Source: Faecalibacterium prausnitzii (lineage in GTDB: Bacteria; Bacillota; Clostridia; Oscillospirales; Ruminococcaceae). From it: a stretch of 64,000 nt of DNA. Numbering within the stretch: position 1 is the stretch's first letter; each line of letters begins with the position of its first letter. The position numbers were made by a program, and so were the translations under genes. Below are positions 37,752-46,226 of this stretch, one piece after another. The notes under the pieces were generated by a model. That model was not told the DNA's origin. It ran no database searches and saw only the letters and a program-made list of their open reading frames with translations. The stretch covers positions 62,001 through 126,000 of the forward strand of contig NZ_PXUP01000007.1 in assembly GCF_003324185.1 (NCBI RefSeq), given 5' to 3'.

Positions 37752-38891
37752 TTACAGCTTTGCCTGACCCTTGCAATAGGTCTGGAGCACATCGTAGTTG
37801 TCCTCCAGCACCACAATGTCGGCATCCTTGCCCACCTGAATGGAACCCTTGCGGTCATCCAGATGCAGGCAGCGCGCAGGGTTGATGGTGCAGGCGTTCA
37901 GCGCATAGTTGAACGGTACCATTGCATCCTCGACAAGGATCTTCAAGCCCTTGTTGATGTTCAGGGTAGAGCCAGCCAGACCACCGGTAGAGGTCAGGTG
38001 TGCGCTGCCGTCCGGATAGATCACGATTTCGTTGCCGCCGAAGATGTACTTGCTGCCCACGGGGGTGCCCTTTGCCATCAGCGCATCGGAGATCATGATA
38101 GAATAGTCGGGACCCTTGCTCATAAAGTAGTTGTTCAGAGCAGCCGGGGTGGAATGGCAGCCGTCGCAGATGATCTCACCGTACATGGTGCGGATGCGGT
38201 ATGCTGCACCCACCAGACCGTTTGCGCGGTGGTTGAAGGGTGTCATACCATTATAGACATGGGTCATGGAGCGTGCGCCATTGGCGTAAGCCATGACTGC
38301 CTGCTCGTAGGTGGCAGCACTGTGACCGATGCTGACAACGATACCCTGCGAAGTCAGGTAGCGGGTCAGTTCAAAGTTATCGTCCTGTTCGGTAGCCAGC
38401 GTAACATAGCGGATATGGCCGTGTGCGGCTTCCTGATAGTGCTTGAACTGCTCTACGCTGGGCTTTGCAATGAACTGCTCCGGCTGTGCGCCCTTGTACT
38501 TCATGTCCAGATAAGGACCCTCGAAGTGGATGCCAAGGATCTCGGCACCGTCGTAGCCGCCCTCCATGACACGGGCAACGTTGGCAACGGCATTGGTCAG
38601 GACCTCAACGCTCTGGGTGATGGTGGTAGCCAGAAAGCTGGTCACGCCCTCCGAAACGATATGCTCTGCCCAGTAACGCAGACCTTCCTCGTTTGCATCG
38701 TTGGTGTCAAACTCATAGGCACCGTGGCAGTGGATGTCCATAAAGCCGGGGACGATACGCTTGTCACCGTAATCGTCATCTACATCCTTTGTCCCATAGG
38801 GGAAAATGCCGACGATCTTACCCTCTTTGACCTCGATGGCAGCAGGCACAAACTGATCAGCGATCCATACTTTTTTACTTTGAATTATCAT
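37752..38891 (-). CDS. nagA: N-acetylgalactosamine/glucosamine-6-phosphate deacetylase
   Basis: A 379-residue amidohydrolase that removes acetate from an N-acetylhexosamine-6-phosphate. Metal ligands and catalytic residues are visible: HCHG, HFEGPYL, GHSAAT, THVYNGM and the catalytic Asp in ISDALMA. The neighbours (AgaS, KbaYZ, LacC-like kinase) suggest GalNAc-6-phosphate as natural substrate, i.e. an AgaA role, although many enzymes accept both isomers. AGGAGG upstream of the start. Probably the first gene of the nagA-kbaZ-HPr transcript, divergent from agaS. Confidence 0.92.
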   Translation of the reverse strand: MIIQSKKVWIADQFVPAAIEVKEGKIVGIFPYGTKDVDDDYGDKRIVPGFMDIHCHGAYEFDTNDANEEGLRYWAEHIVSEGVTSFLATTITQSVEVLTNAVANVARVMEGGYDGAEILGIHFEGPYLDMKYKGAQPEQFIAKPSVEQFKHYQEAAHGHIRYVTLATEQDDNFELTRYLTSQGIVVSIGHSAATYEQAVMAYANGARSMTHVYNGMTPFNHRANGLVGAAYRIRTMYGEIICDGCHSTPAALNNYFMSKGPDYSIMISDALMAKGTPVGSKYIFGGNEIVIYPDGSAHLTSTGGLAGSTLNINKGLKILVEDAMVPFNYALNACTINPARCLHLDDRKGSIQVGKDADIVVLEDNYDVLQTYCKGQAKL

Positions 38892-39082
38892 CTGAATTGT
38901 CCTCCTTCCGAGTGAATTACCCTTGTGCCATTATACCGCATACTTTCGGAAAAATATTTACAATTTTCAATCGACTTGTTACTTGTTTCGGCAAACTTAG
39001 CCAAAAACAGCCCGGTCGGCAGAGCAAACAGGGGCTCGGTTTGTCTTTTTCAAACAAAAAGTTATGGCTTTCAGTTACCCCC

Positions 39083-39112
39083 TTGTTTTCTGCTAGGGGG
39101 GTGTGATATAAC
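39083..39112 (+). promoter_or_regulatory. Promoter of agaS-agaF-yajC
   Basis: TTGTTT (39083) and extended -10 TGATATAAC (39104-39112) with an 18-base spacer, in the 300-base divergent gap to nagA. A TTTGTC...CAAACAAA dyad at about 39040-39058 could be a regulator site. Confidence 0.55.
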
Positions 39113-39191
39113 AGGAAGGAAGGGATAGTGCGCTTTGGTAAGCCCTGTCTATGATTCGGATAAATACCAACCGATTAGGAGGTAGAAAACC

Positions 39192-40370
39192 ATGAGCATT
39201 TTTAATTTGACTGATGAGAAGATGAAGGAAACTTCTTCCACTTTTACTGCACATGAGATCTATCAGCAGCCTGCAACTTGGCGCAAGACCTGTGCACAGC
39301 TGGCTGCCTGCAAGGATGAGCTGCAGGCTTTTATCGATCAGGTCGTCAAGCAGGATGACTTCGACATCGTTCTGGTCGGCGCAGGCACCAGCGAGTTCGT
39401 TGGCAACTCCCTGTTCCAGGCTCTGAACCCCAAGTACAACTACAAGGTCAAGTCCTACGCTTCCACCGATATCGTTCCCTCCCCGGAGAATTTCCTGTCC
39501 CGCACCAAGCCCACCCTGCTGGTGAACTTTGGTCGTTCCGGCAACTCTCCTGAGTCTCTGGGCAACGTGGAGGCAGCAGAGGTCGTCTGCCAGAACCTGT
39601 ACCACCTGTTCGTGACCTGCAACCACGAGGGTACTCTGTCCAAGATGGCTGCAAGCCGCAAGAACTGCTTCGCTATCAACCTGACCCCGGAGACCCATGA
39701 CCAGTCCTTCGCCATGACCTCCAGCTACAGCAATATGTATCTGGCAACCTATCTGGCACTGAATCTGGACAAGCTGGATGAGATCACTGCCGAGGTCGAG
39801 AAGCTGGCCGTTGCAGGTCAGCACTTCCTCGATGACCAGTTCGGTGAAGTCCAGAAGATCGTGGACGAGTTCGATTACAACCGTATCGTTTATCTGGGCA
39901 ACATCGGCCTGAAGGGCGTTGCACAGGAGTCTGCACTGAAGACTCTGGAGCTGACTGCCGGCAAGGTCGCTACCATGTACGATTCCGAGCTGGGCTTCCG
40001 TCACGGTCCCAAGTCCATCATTGACGATAACACCCTGACCATCGCTTATCTGAGCGACGATGAGTACCGCCGCCGCTATGAGCTGGATCTGGTCAAGGAG
40101 ATGGCACATCAGCGCAAGGGCAACAAGATCGTCGTTGTTTACAACCACGATTGCGAAGGCATTGAGGAGCTGGCAGATTACCCCATCCAGATCAAGATCG
40201 GTCAGGACATGGAGAACGTTCTGCTGGGTCTGGACTTCATCCTGTTTGCTCAGACCATCGCTCTGATGAAGTCTCTGTCTCTGGGCATTACCCCGGACAA
40301 CCCCTGCCCCACTGGTGAGGTGAACCGTGTTGTCAAGGGTGTCACCCTGTATCCGTACACGCTGAAGTAA
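39192..40370 (+). CDS. agaS: AgaS-type SIS-domain deaminase/isomerase
   Basis: A 392-residue protein with two sugar-isomerase (SIS) domains: IVLVGAGTSEFVGNSL, LLVNFGRSGNSPES (phosphosugar-binding Ser/Thr loop) and LELTAGKVATMYDSELGFRHGPKS. AgaS converts galactosamine-6-phosphate to tagatose-6-phosphate with loss of ammonia. AGGAGG precedes the ATG. First gene of a unit with the EIIA and YajC-like genes. GlmS-like roles are unlikely because no glutaminase domain is present. Confidence 0.92.
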   Translation: MSIFNLTDEKMKETSSTFTAHEIYQQPATWRKTCAQLAACKDELQAFIDQVVKQDDFDIVLVGAGTSEFVGNSLFQALNPKYNYKVKSYASTDIVPSPENFLSRTKPTLLVNFGRSGNSPESLGNVEAAEVVCQNLYHLFVTCNHEGTLSKMAASRKNCFAINLTPETHDQSFAMTSSYSNMYLATYLALNLDKLDEITAEVEKLAVAGQHFLDDQFGEVQKIVDEFDYNRIVYLGNIGLKGVAQESALKTLELTAGKVATMYDSELGFRHGPKSIIDDNTLTIAYLSDDEYRRRYELDLVKEMAHQRKGNKIVVVYNHDCEGIEELADYPIQIKIGQDMENVLLGLDFILFAQTIALMKSLSLGITPDNPCPTGEVNRVVKGVTLYPYTLK

Positions 40371-40395
40371 TTAAAAAATCAGGAGGGCAACGAAC

Positions 40396-40839
40396 ATGAT
40401 CGGTTTGGTAGTTACCGGCCACGGCCATTTTGCTGATGGCATCCACACTTCCGCTCAGATGATCGCTGGCGAGAACGAGTATGTCCGCTACATCAACTTT
40501 GAAGAGGGTATGACCCCGGAGCAGCTGGCGCAGAAGTTCAACGCCGCATTCGATGAGTTCCGCACCTGCGATGGTGTCGTGGTTCTGTCCGATCTGCCGG
40601 GTGGCTCTCCTTTCAAGACGGCAGTTGAGTGCAAGTACGCACGGCCCGATCAGAAGATCGAGGTCATTTCCGGCACGAATCTGCCGATGATCGTTACTGC
40701 GGTTACGATGCTGGATATGGAAGATGATCCCCGCGCTCTTGCAGAAGAACTGGTTGACACCGGCAAGGATTGTATGGTAATCTTTGAGTTACAGGCTCCT
40801 GCCGAAGAAGCCGAATCTGATGAAAGCGACGGAATCTAA
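40396..40839 (+). CDS. agaF: PTS mannose-family EIIA
   Basis: A 147-residue EIIA of the mannose/fructose/sorbose/GalNAc family. GLVVTGHGHFADG contains the phosphorylated His (His9 by alignment with EIIA-Man), and LPGGSPFKTA is typical. It takes phosphate from HPr and passes it to the EIIB encoded at 44888. AGGAGG upstream; 25 bases after agaS. EIIA is separated from EIIB/C/D, as in some GalNAc and hyaluronate operons. Confidence 0.92.
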   Translation: MIGLVVTGHGHFADGIHTSAQMIAGENEYVRYINFEEGMTPEQLAQKFNAAFDEFRTCDGVVVLSDLPGGSPFKTAVECKYARPDQKIEVISGTNLPMIVTAVTMLDMEDDPRALAEELVDTGKDCMVIFELQAPAEEAESDESDGI

Positions 40840-40842
40840 ACA

Positions 40843-41127
40843 ATGATCAATTGGGAAGTAATTATTTGGACCTGCATTACGCTGGCAGTCATTATGGGCG
40901 TGATCGGTCTCATCCTGTATGCGATCTCTGCCAAGAATATGCGCAATAAGCGCAAGGAGCTTGGCGAAGTCCATACGGACATGAAGGTCGGCTCCCGCAT
41001 TATGTTTGCCGGTGGCATCTACGGCAAGATCGTAAGCATGGAGGATGAAGATACTCTCCGTGTGGAAGTTGCACCGAAGATCGTTATTACTATTTCCCGT
41101 TATGCCGTCCAGAGCATCGTAAAATAA
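40843..41127 (+). CDS. YajC-like membrane protein of the PTS cluster
   Basis: A 94-residue protein: one membrane segment (about 7-28), basic stretch, then a small domain DMKVGSRIMFAGGIYGKIV...VEVAPKIVITISRYAVQSI matching the YajC fold. YajC normally accompanies SecDF, but YajC-like genes also occur in streptococcal hyaluronate/amino-sugar PTS operons, so this is probably a PTS-associated paralogue. It starts three bases after agaF. Not enough similarity is visible to claim a Sec role. Confidence 0.8.
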   Translation: MINWEVIIWTCITLAVIMGVIGLILYAISAKNMRNKRKELGEVHTDMKVGSRIMFAGGIYGKIVSMEDEDTLRVEVAPKIVITISRYAVQSIVK

Positions 41128-41233
41128 TTGCTTTGGTATTTTAATAGCGTTGATCTTGTGTGCCTTCCCTTCATTCGCACACAAGACTTCCATAAATATC
41201 TTCATTTGCCAAGAGACCCTCTATCCCATGCGT

Positions 41234-41279
41234 AAAAAGACAGGCAGTGAGTGCTGCGCGGCCTCCTGCCTGTCTTTTT
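41234..41279. terminator. Terminator after the agaS-agaF-yajC unit
   Basis: AAAAAGACAGGCA and its complement with a 20-base loop; works in either direction. Confidence 0.85.
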
Positions 41280-41320
41280 ACATTCTTAACAAGTCATCCA
41301 AGACCTCTTCTTTCCATGAT

Positions 41321-41361
41321 AGAACCCCCACAGCGGTTTGCCATACCGCTGCGGGGGTTCT
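41321..41361. terminator. Second strong hairpin
   Basis: Arms AGAACCCCCACAGCGGT and ACCGCTGCGGGGGTTCT (one mismatch) with a short loop. There is only a weak T stretch after it; it may act as a transcription barrier between convergent units. Confidence 0.6.
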
Positions 41362-41372
41362 GTCTTTAAGTG

Positions 41373-41412
41373 AAAAAAGAATTAGAGCCGATGCTCCGAA
41401 GAGCACCGGCTC
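41373..41412 (-). terminator. Terminator after kbaY
   Basis: Minus strand: GAGCCGGTGCTC / GAGCATCGGCTC stem, then a short spacer and TTTTTT. Confidence 0.8.
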
Positions 41413-41463
41413 CAATCCTTAAGGAAGAATGTCTTATATGGGTTAAGACGGATGAATACTAAA

Positions 41464-42315
41464 TTATGCCTTGCCGTTGCTGCCACAAACAAGGATCTTG
41501 CTCATGACGTACTCCTTGACCTGCTCACGACCAACTGCGCTGTACTTCTTCGGGTCAAATGCTTCGGGATCGCCTGCAAGATATTCTTTCAGACCCTTGC
41601 TGAATGCGATGCGGAGATCGGTGGCATAGTTCACCTTGCACATACCGCGGGCAACGCACTCACGGACGGCATCATCCGGGACACCGGAGGTGCCATGCAG
41701 CACCAGAGGAACAGAAACGACCTTGCGGATCTCGCTCAGGCGGTCGATGTCCAGCTTCGGGGTTCCCTTGTAAACGCCGTGTGCGGTGCCGATAGCAACA
41801 GCCAGAGAATCCACACCGGTGCGCTCTACGAACTCAGCAGCTTCGGAAGGAACAGTGTAGCCATTGCCATTGCCGCCGTCCAGATCATCTTCCTTGCCGC
41901 CGACCTTGCCCAGCTCAGCTTCCACAGGGATGCCGGCTGCATGGCAGGCACGAACAACTTCCTTGGTGATCTCGATGTTTTCCTCGAAAACATGGTGAGA
42001 ACCATCGATCATCACAGAGGTGTAGCCTGCACGGAATGCTTTCATAGCCAGCTCGTAGCTGCTGCCGTGGTCAAGGTGCATCACAACAGGAACAGTAGCC
42101 TCGGAAGCGGCAGCTGCGACCATAGCATGGAACATGGCCGGAGAAGCATACTTCAGAGTACCCGGAGTGGTCTGGACGATAACGGGGGCACGCAGTTCCT
42201 CTGCAGCAGCGATGATGGCCTGAACCATCTCCATGTTCTCTGCATTGAATGCGCCGATTGCGTAATGGTTCTTCTGAGCATCAAGCATCAGTTCTTTGGT
42301 AGTGACTAAAGCCAT
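41464..42315 (-). CDS. kbaY: Tagatose-1,6-bisphosphate aldolase, catalytic subunit KbaY/GatY
   Basis: A 283-residue class II aldolase cleaving tagatose-1,6-bisphosphate to dihydroxyacetone phosphate and glyceraldehyde-3-phosphate. Zinc ligands and catalytic residues are in VVMHLDHGSS, GYTSVMIDGSHH and AIGTAHGVYKG. The length and FNAENMEMVQA start fit the GatY/KbaY branch rather than the longer fructose-bisphosphate aldolases. Its own consensus promoter stands about 100 bases upstream. The KbaZ subunit is encoded at 36432-37721. Confidence 0.9.
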   Translation of the reverse strand: MALVTTKELMLDAQKNHYAIGAFNAENMEMVQAIIAAAEELRAPVIVQTTPGTLKYASPAMFHAMVAAAASEATVPVVMHLDHGSSYELAMKAFRAGYTSVMIDGSHHVFEENIEITKEVVRACHAAGIPVEAELGKVGGKEDDLDGGNGNGYTVPSEAAEFVERTGVDSLAVAIGTAHGVYKGTPKLDIDRLSEIRKVVSVPLVLHGTSGVPDDAVRECVARGMCKVNYATDLRIAFSKGLKEYLAGDPEAFDPKKYSAVGREQVKEYVMSKILVCGSNGKA

Positions 42316-42413
42316 AATTACCCTCCTGAAACATTTACCTTCTTATCATTTACTCTGCCTTGCAAGAGCCGATTGTTCGTAACGGCAGATAGGATATACA
42401 AACATCCACCATT

Positions 42414-42442
42414 ATTATAGATAGTCGTTACTAATTTATCAA
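42414..42442 (-). promoter_or_regulatory. Consensus promoter for kbaY
   Basis: Minus strand: TTGATA (42437-42442), 17-base spacer, TATAAT (42414-42419). Confidence 0.8.
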
Positions 42443-42476
42443 GAGTAAAAAACGGTGAAAGATTTGTATTTTACGG

Positions 42477-43448
42477 TTAGAAGTCGAGGTGGGCATCTTT
42501 CCGGGCGGCTTCCAGTACGGCTACCGCCGATCTCATTGCACGAATGCGCCGCTCTTTGACGGCATCCTGCGGAACAATCAGGAAGTTGGAGATGCCAAGA
42601 ACTTCAAACCACCAAGGCGTATCGGAGATTTCACTGATGTAGGGTTCTTTTCCCTTCCGGGTGACAACAAGTTTCTGGCAGTTGTTGCTGCCCGGCTCAA
42701 TCAGGATGCTGCCCTCGGTGCCAATGATCTGGGCACTGTTGTGCGCAGAGCTATCTTTTGCAGCCGTACACTGACAGACAAAATTCGGGTATTCCAGAAT
42801 CAGGATGCCGCTGGTGTCGATGCCGTTGGCGTGGCGGTTCGGGTAATAGTGGACGGCTTTCGGGTCGCCAAAAAGCCCTACCACAAAATAGATGTTATAA
42901 ATATTGAGGTCCATCAAGGCTCCGCCGCAGTATGCGGGGTCGAACACAGGGGGAGTCTGCCCATTCATAAAGGCATCATACCGGCTGGAATACTGGCAGA
43001 AGGTGCAGGATACCGTCTTGATGTCACCAATCTCCTTTGCAAACAGCTTTGCCATACCATAGTTCGGATGGTCGATGGTCGTAATAGCCTCCAGCAGGTG
43101 CAAATGGCGCTCTTCCGCAAGGCCGAGCAGTTCATCCAGCTGTGCCAAGGTGGGGACGATGGGCTTTTCGCAGAGAACGTGCTTTCCGGCCAGCAGCGCA
43201 GCCTTGGCCTGCTCAAAGTGCAGGCTGTTGGGAGTGGCGATATACACCAGTTCCACTTCCGAGTCCGCAAGCATTTTATCGTATTCGGTATAGACCTTGG
43301 GAATGGGAATATGAAACTCATGGGCCATTGCAACTCCCGTGTCTGCATTGCGGGAACACACGGCAACAACGGGCATTGTCGTGAGACGTGCAAACTCCTT
43401 TGCCATCGTATGGGCAATGGAGCCTGTTCCGACCATTCCAATATTCAT
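42477..43448 (-). CDS. Gfo/Idh/MocA-family oxidoreductase
   Basis: A 323-residue NAD(P)-dependent dehydrogenase. Rossmann start NIGMVGTGSIAHTMA, then ATPNSLHFEQA and the signature CEKPIVP with the catalytic Lys; the C-terminal alpha/beta domain binds substrate. Substrates in this family are sugars, inositols or their derivatives; which one cannot be told. It is 12 bases after the AraC gene on the same strand and so belongs to the cluster, but it has no obvious step in the GalNAc route. Confidence 0.85.
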   Translation of the reverse strand: MNIGMVGTGSIAHTMAKEFARLTTMPVVAVCSRNADTGVAMAHEFHIPIPKVYTEYDKMLADSEVELVYIATPNSLHFEQAKAALLAGKHVLCEKPIVPTLAQLDELLGLAEERHLHLLEAITTIDHPNYGMAKLFAKEIGDIKTVSCTFCQYSSRYDAFMNGQTPPVFDPAYCGGALMDLNIYNIYFVVGLFGDPKAVHYYPNRHANGIDTSGILILEYPNFVCQCTAAKDSSAHNSAQIIGTEGSILIEPGSNNCQKLVVTRKGKEPYISEISDTPWWFEVLGISNFLIVPQDAVKERRIRAMRSAVAVLEAARKDAHLDF

Positions 43449-43460
43449 AGAGGATTCCTT

Positions 43461-44660
43461 TCACTTCTTATTTTGAAGATTCTGCTTTACAAACTCACTG
43501 GGCGACATATGATACTTCATATTAAAGGACTTGGAAAAATAATGGATGGAGGTGTAGCCCAGCCGCAGGGAAATCTCACTGATGGTATAGCGGTTTTCCA
43601 GCAGCATCTGACAGCTTCTCTCCAACTTTTTATCATTGATGTACTTTTTCGGGGACTGGTCGATGGAATTCTTGAACATCAGCTGCAACGCCGTCCGCGA
43701 CAGCGAAAAGTGTTCGCAGATTTCCGGGATCGTCAGAGGAAGGTAGATGTTTTCATCAATATAGGCGATGATCCGGTCAAACAGTTCATCCATTGCACTC
43801 TTGTGCACGGAATTGCTGGACTGGTTCATAGGGGAAGCATAGGTTCCCTGCAGCAGCCGGATGATGATCTCAGTCAACAGACAGAGCATCAGACTGTTCA
43901 TATAAGGAATGCCGGTTGTGCTTTCCCGGACGAACGCTTTTATTAAGGAGTTGATCTTCTGGTCATAGTGGAACACCCGGTTGATCAGAGCATCGTACCA
44001 GACCTCCTGTTCCACAGGGGTCAGATTGCGCATATCGAACAGCACCGTCATATACGAGGCGCTGTGGCTGTCATCCGTATACTGGGTGTGGAACTGACCG
44101 GGACCGTAGATCATCAGTTCCTTGTCTTTCAGCTGGTACAGTGTTCCGTCCACCTTAGTTTCGAGTTCGCCCTCGTCTACATACGTCAACTCAAAAAAGT
44201 TATGCTGCTCACCCTTAAAGCAGTAATTCGGGGTGCGGATTCTATAATAATACCCCAGGATCTTCTGCATTTCAATACGGGGCAGAACCGCAAGGAACTC
44301 ATACTGGGAAGGGAAATCGGTAACATGGAGAGAATAGTTGCTTTCGGCATACAGTTCAAATTCCAGCTTCTGTGTAGTAGAAACCGCCGCAAAATAGACA
44401 TTGGGCTTGATGTGAATCAGCCGGTTCATGGCAAACTCTTGTACATCGGCGGCATCTGCCGTATGGGAGACCAGCAAAACACCGATGCCGTCTTGCACCT
44501 CTATATAGGTATCACAGTTAAAACAATAGAACTGTGATACATAGCGGCGGGTGATGGCGGTCAGATGCTGGTGGATCAGGTCAGGGTGCGTGAGCCTGAT
44601 GGGTTCGTGGTAGGTTTGACCGTACTCCAGAAAGCTGTCGTTGGAAGTTTCGCGTTGCAT
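43461..44660 (-). CDS. AraC-family transcriptional regulator
   Basis: A 399-residue regulator. The N-terminal half includes a cupin-like segment (TYVDEGELETKVDGTLY, GPGQFHTQY) for ligand sensing, and the last 100 residues carry the two AraC helix-turn-helix motifs (ICEHFSLSRTALQLMFK and ISLRLGYTSIHYFSKSF). It is divergent from the EIIB/C/D operon, with direct repeats in the shared gap that could be its sites. Probably the activator of the cluster. Confidence 0.9.
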   Translation of the reverse strand: MQRETSNDSFLEYGQTYHEPIRLTHPDLIHQHLTAITRRYVSQFYCFNCDTYIEVQDGIGVLLVSHTADAADVQEFAMNRLIHIKPNVYFAAVSTTQKLEFELYAESNYSLHVTDFPSQYEFLAVLPRIEMQKILGYYYRIRTPNYCFKGEQHNFFELTYVDEGELETKVDGTLYQLKDKELMIYGPGQFHTQYTDDSHSASYMTVLFDMRNLTPVEQEVWYDALINRVFHYDQKINSLIKAFVRESTTGIPYMNSLMLCLLTEIIIRLLQGTYASPMNQSSNSVHKSAMDELFDRIIAYIDENIYLPLTIPEICEHFSLSRTALQLMFKNSIDQSPKKYINDKKLERSCQMLLENRYTISEISLRLGYTSIHYFSKSFNMKYHMSPSEFVKQNLQNKK

Positions 44661-44789
44661 ATCCAGAATCCTCCTTCTCTCAAACTTGTATTGAGTATAA
44701 CATTTTTTGTTGAATATTACCAGCTTTTTCCGACGAGTTTTGGAAGATTGTAATGAGAAGCCACGAAAACAACCGATTTTTAGAAACAG

Positions 44790-44834
44790 TTTGTTAAAAA
44801 ATATAAAGACATTTGTTAAAATTTATCCTATAAT
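44790..44834 (+). promoter_or_regulatory. EIIBCD promoter with candidate AraC half-sites
   Basis: TATAAT at 44829-44834 with weak -35 AAGACA (44806) at 17 bases. TTTGTTAAAA occurs at 44790-44799 and 44812-44821, exactly 22 bases apart (two helical turns), around the -35: the usual arrangement of direct-repeat half-sites for an AraC activator. Confidence 0.6.
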
Positions 44835-44887
44835 GTAGATGCTCTGAATTGGAAACTCAGACAAAAAATTTCAAGGAGGAATAAAAA

Positions 44888-45364
44888 ATGCCGAACATTG
44901 TTCTAACTCGAATCGACAATCGTCTGGTTCACGGACAGGTTGCTACGCAGTGGTGCGGCGCAATCGGCGCAAACCTGATTCTGGTCGCAAATGACGAGGT
45001 GGCTGGCAACAGCCTGCGTCAGGGCCTGATGAACATGGCTGCTCCTTCATACGCAGCTATGCGCTACTGGACCATCCAGAAGACCATCGACACCATCCAC
45101 AAGGCAAGCGCAAAGCAGCTGATTTTCATCGTCTGCGAGAATCCGCAGGATGTCGTGAAGCTGGTGGAGGGTGGCGTTCCCATCAAGAAAGTCAACATCG
45201 GCAATATGCACATGGCTGACGGTAAGCGTCAGGTGGCAGGTTCCGTTGCAGTTGACGATTCCGATGTGGCTGCTTTCAAGCGGCTGCAGGAACTCGGTGT
45301 GGAACTGGAGATTCGTCGTGTTCCTACCGAACATGCGGAAAGCACCGACAAGCTGTTCAAGTAA
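44888..45364 (+). CDS. agaV: PTS mannose-family EIIB
   Basis: A 158-residue EIIB of the mannose/sorbose/GalNAc family. His15 in RIDNRLVHGQVAT is the phosphorylation site. GNMHMADGKRQVA and the GVPIKKVNIG segment support the GalNAc/hexosamine branch. AAGGAGGA precedes the ATG. First gene of the EIIB-EIIC-EIID-HAD operon. Confidence 0.93.
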   Translation: MPNIVLTRIDNRLVHGQVATQWCGAIGANLILVANDEVAGNSLRQGLMNMAAPSYAAMRYWTIQKTIDTIHKASAKQLIFIVCENPQDVVKLVEGGVPIKKVNIGNMHMADGKRQVAGSVAVDDSDVAAFKRLQELGVELEIRRVPTEHAESTDKLFK

Positions 45365-45407
45365 ACAGACGGCTGCTCTCCTAAATACTTGAAAAGGAGT
45401 ACTTATT

Positions 45408-46226
45408 ATGGGCTTTAGTGCACTTCAGATCATTCTGGTCTTTGTGTGGGTCTTTATCGTGGCCATCGACCAGTTTGATTTCTTGGAATCCCTGTACCAG
45501 CCTATCGTTTCCGGTGCTGTCATCGGTGCGATCTTGGGCGATCTTCCCACCGGTCTGATCGTTGGCGGTACTTACCAGCTGATGACCATCGGTAACATGC
45601 CTGTTGGCGGCGCACAGCCTCCTAACGCAGTTATCGGCGGCGTCATGGCTACCGTGTTCGCAATCTCTTCTCATCTGGATACCACCGCTGCTGTCGGTCT
45701 GGCAGTTCCCTTCGCTCTGATCGGCCAGTACATGGTTACCTTCCTGTTCACCCTCATGTCCCCCATGATGTCCAAGGCTGACCAGCTGGCAGCAAAGGGC
45801 GACACTAAGGGCATTGTCCGTCTGAACTATCTGGCAATGGCTCTTCTGGGCCTGCTGTTCGCCATCGTCTGCACCCTCGGTATGCTGGGCGGCTCTGCAA
45901 TGGGTACTACCCTGAGCAACTTGGCTGAGAAGTACGCTTGGGTCATGGCTGGTCTGGGCGCTGCCGGTGGTATGATGCGTTTCGTCGGTTTCGCAACCCT
46001 GCTGCGTATCATGCTGTCCAACGAGTTCTGGGGCATCTACTTTGCTGGTTTTGCTCTGGCAACCATCATCGGCTACATCCCCGAACTGTCCGGCTCTGCT
46101 CTGCTGCTGATCGCATTTGTGGGCATTGCAATTGCTCTGTACGACTACCAGACTCGCGTTGCTATCAAGCAGGCTGCTGGTTCTGGTTTTGCTGCGAATG
46201 GAGGCGACGACGAAGATGGCATCTAA
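45408..46226 (+). CDS. agaC: PTS mannose-family EIIC
   Basis: A 272-residue membrane protein with about eight hydrophobic segments, forming with EIID the transport channel. VSGAVIGAILGDLPTGLIVGGTYQL is diagnostic of mannose-family EIIC (motif near residues 30-55). AAGGAG lies upstream; its 3' end overlaps the EIID start by 11 bases. Confidence 0.93.
   Translation: MGFSALQIILVFVWVFIVAIDQFDFLESLYQPIVSGAVIGAILGDLPTGLIVGGTYQLMTIGNMPVGGAQPPNAVIGGVMATVFAISSHLDTTAAVGLAVPFALIGQYMVTFLFTLMSPMMSKADQLAAKGDTKGIVRLNYLAMALLGLLFAIVCTLGMLGGSAMGTTLSNLAEKYAWVMAGLGAAGGMMRFVGFATLLRIMLSNEFWGIYFAGFALATIIGYIPELSGSALLLIAFVGIAIALYDYQTRVAIKQAAGSGFAANGGDDEDGI

Noticed and set aside
36432-38891. GalNAc cluster genes as GlcNAc pathway (nagA/nagB)
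   Set aside because: No NagB is present, while AgaS, LacC-like kinase and KbaYZ point to the tagatose route.
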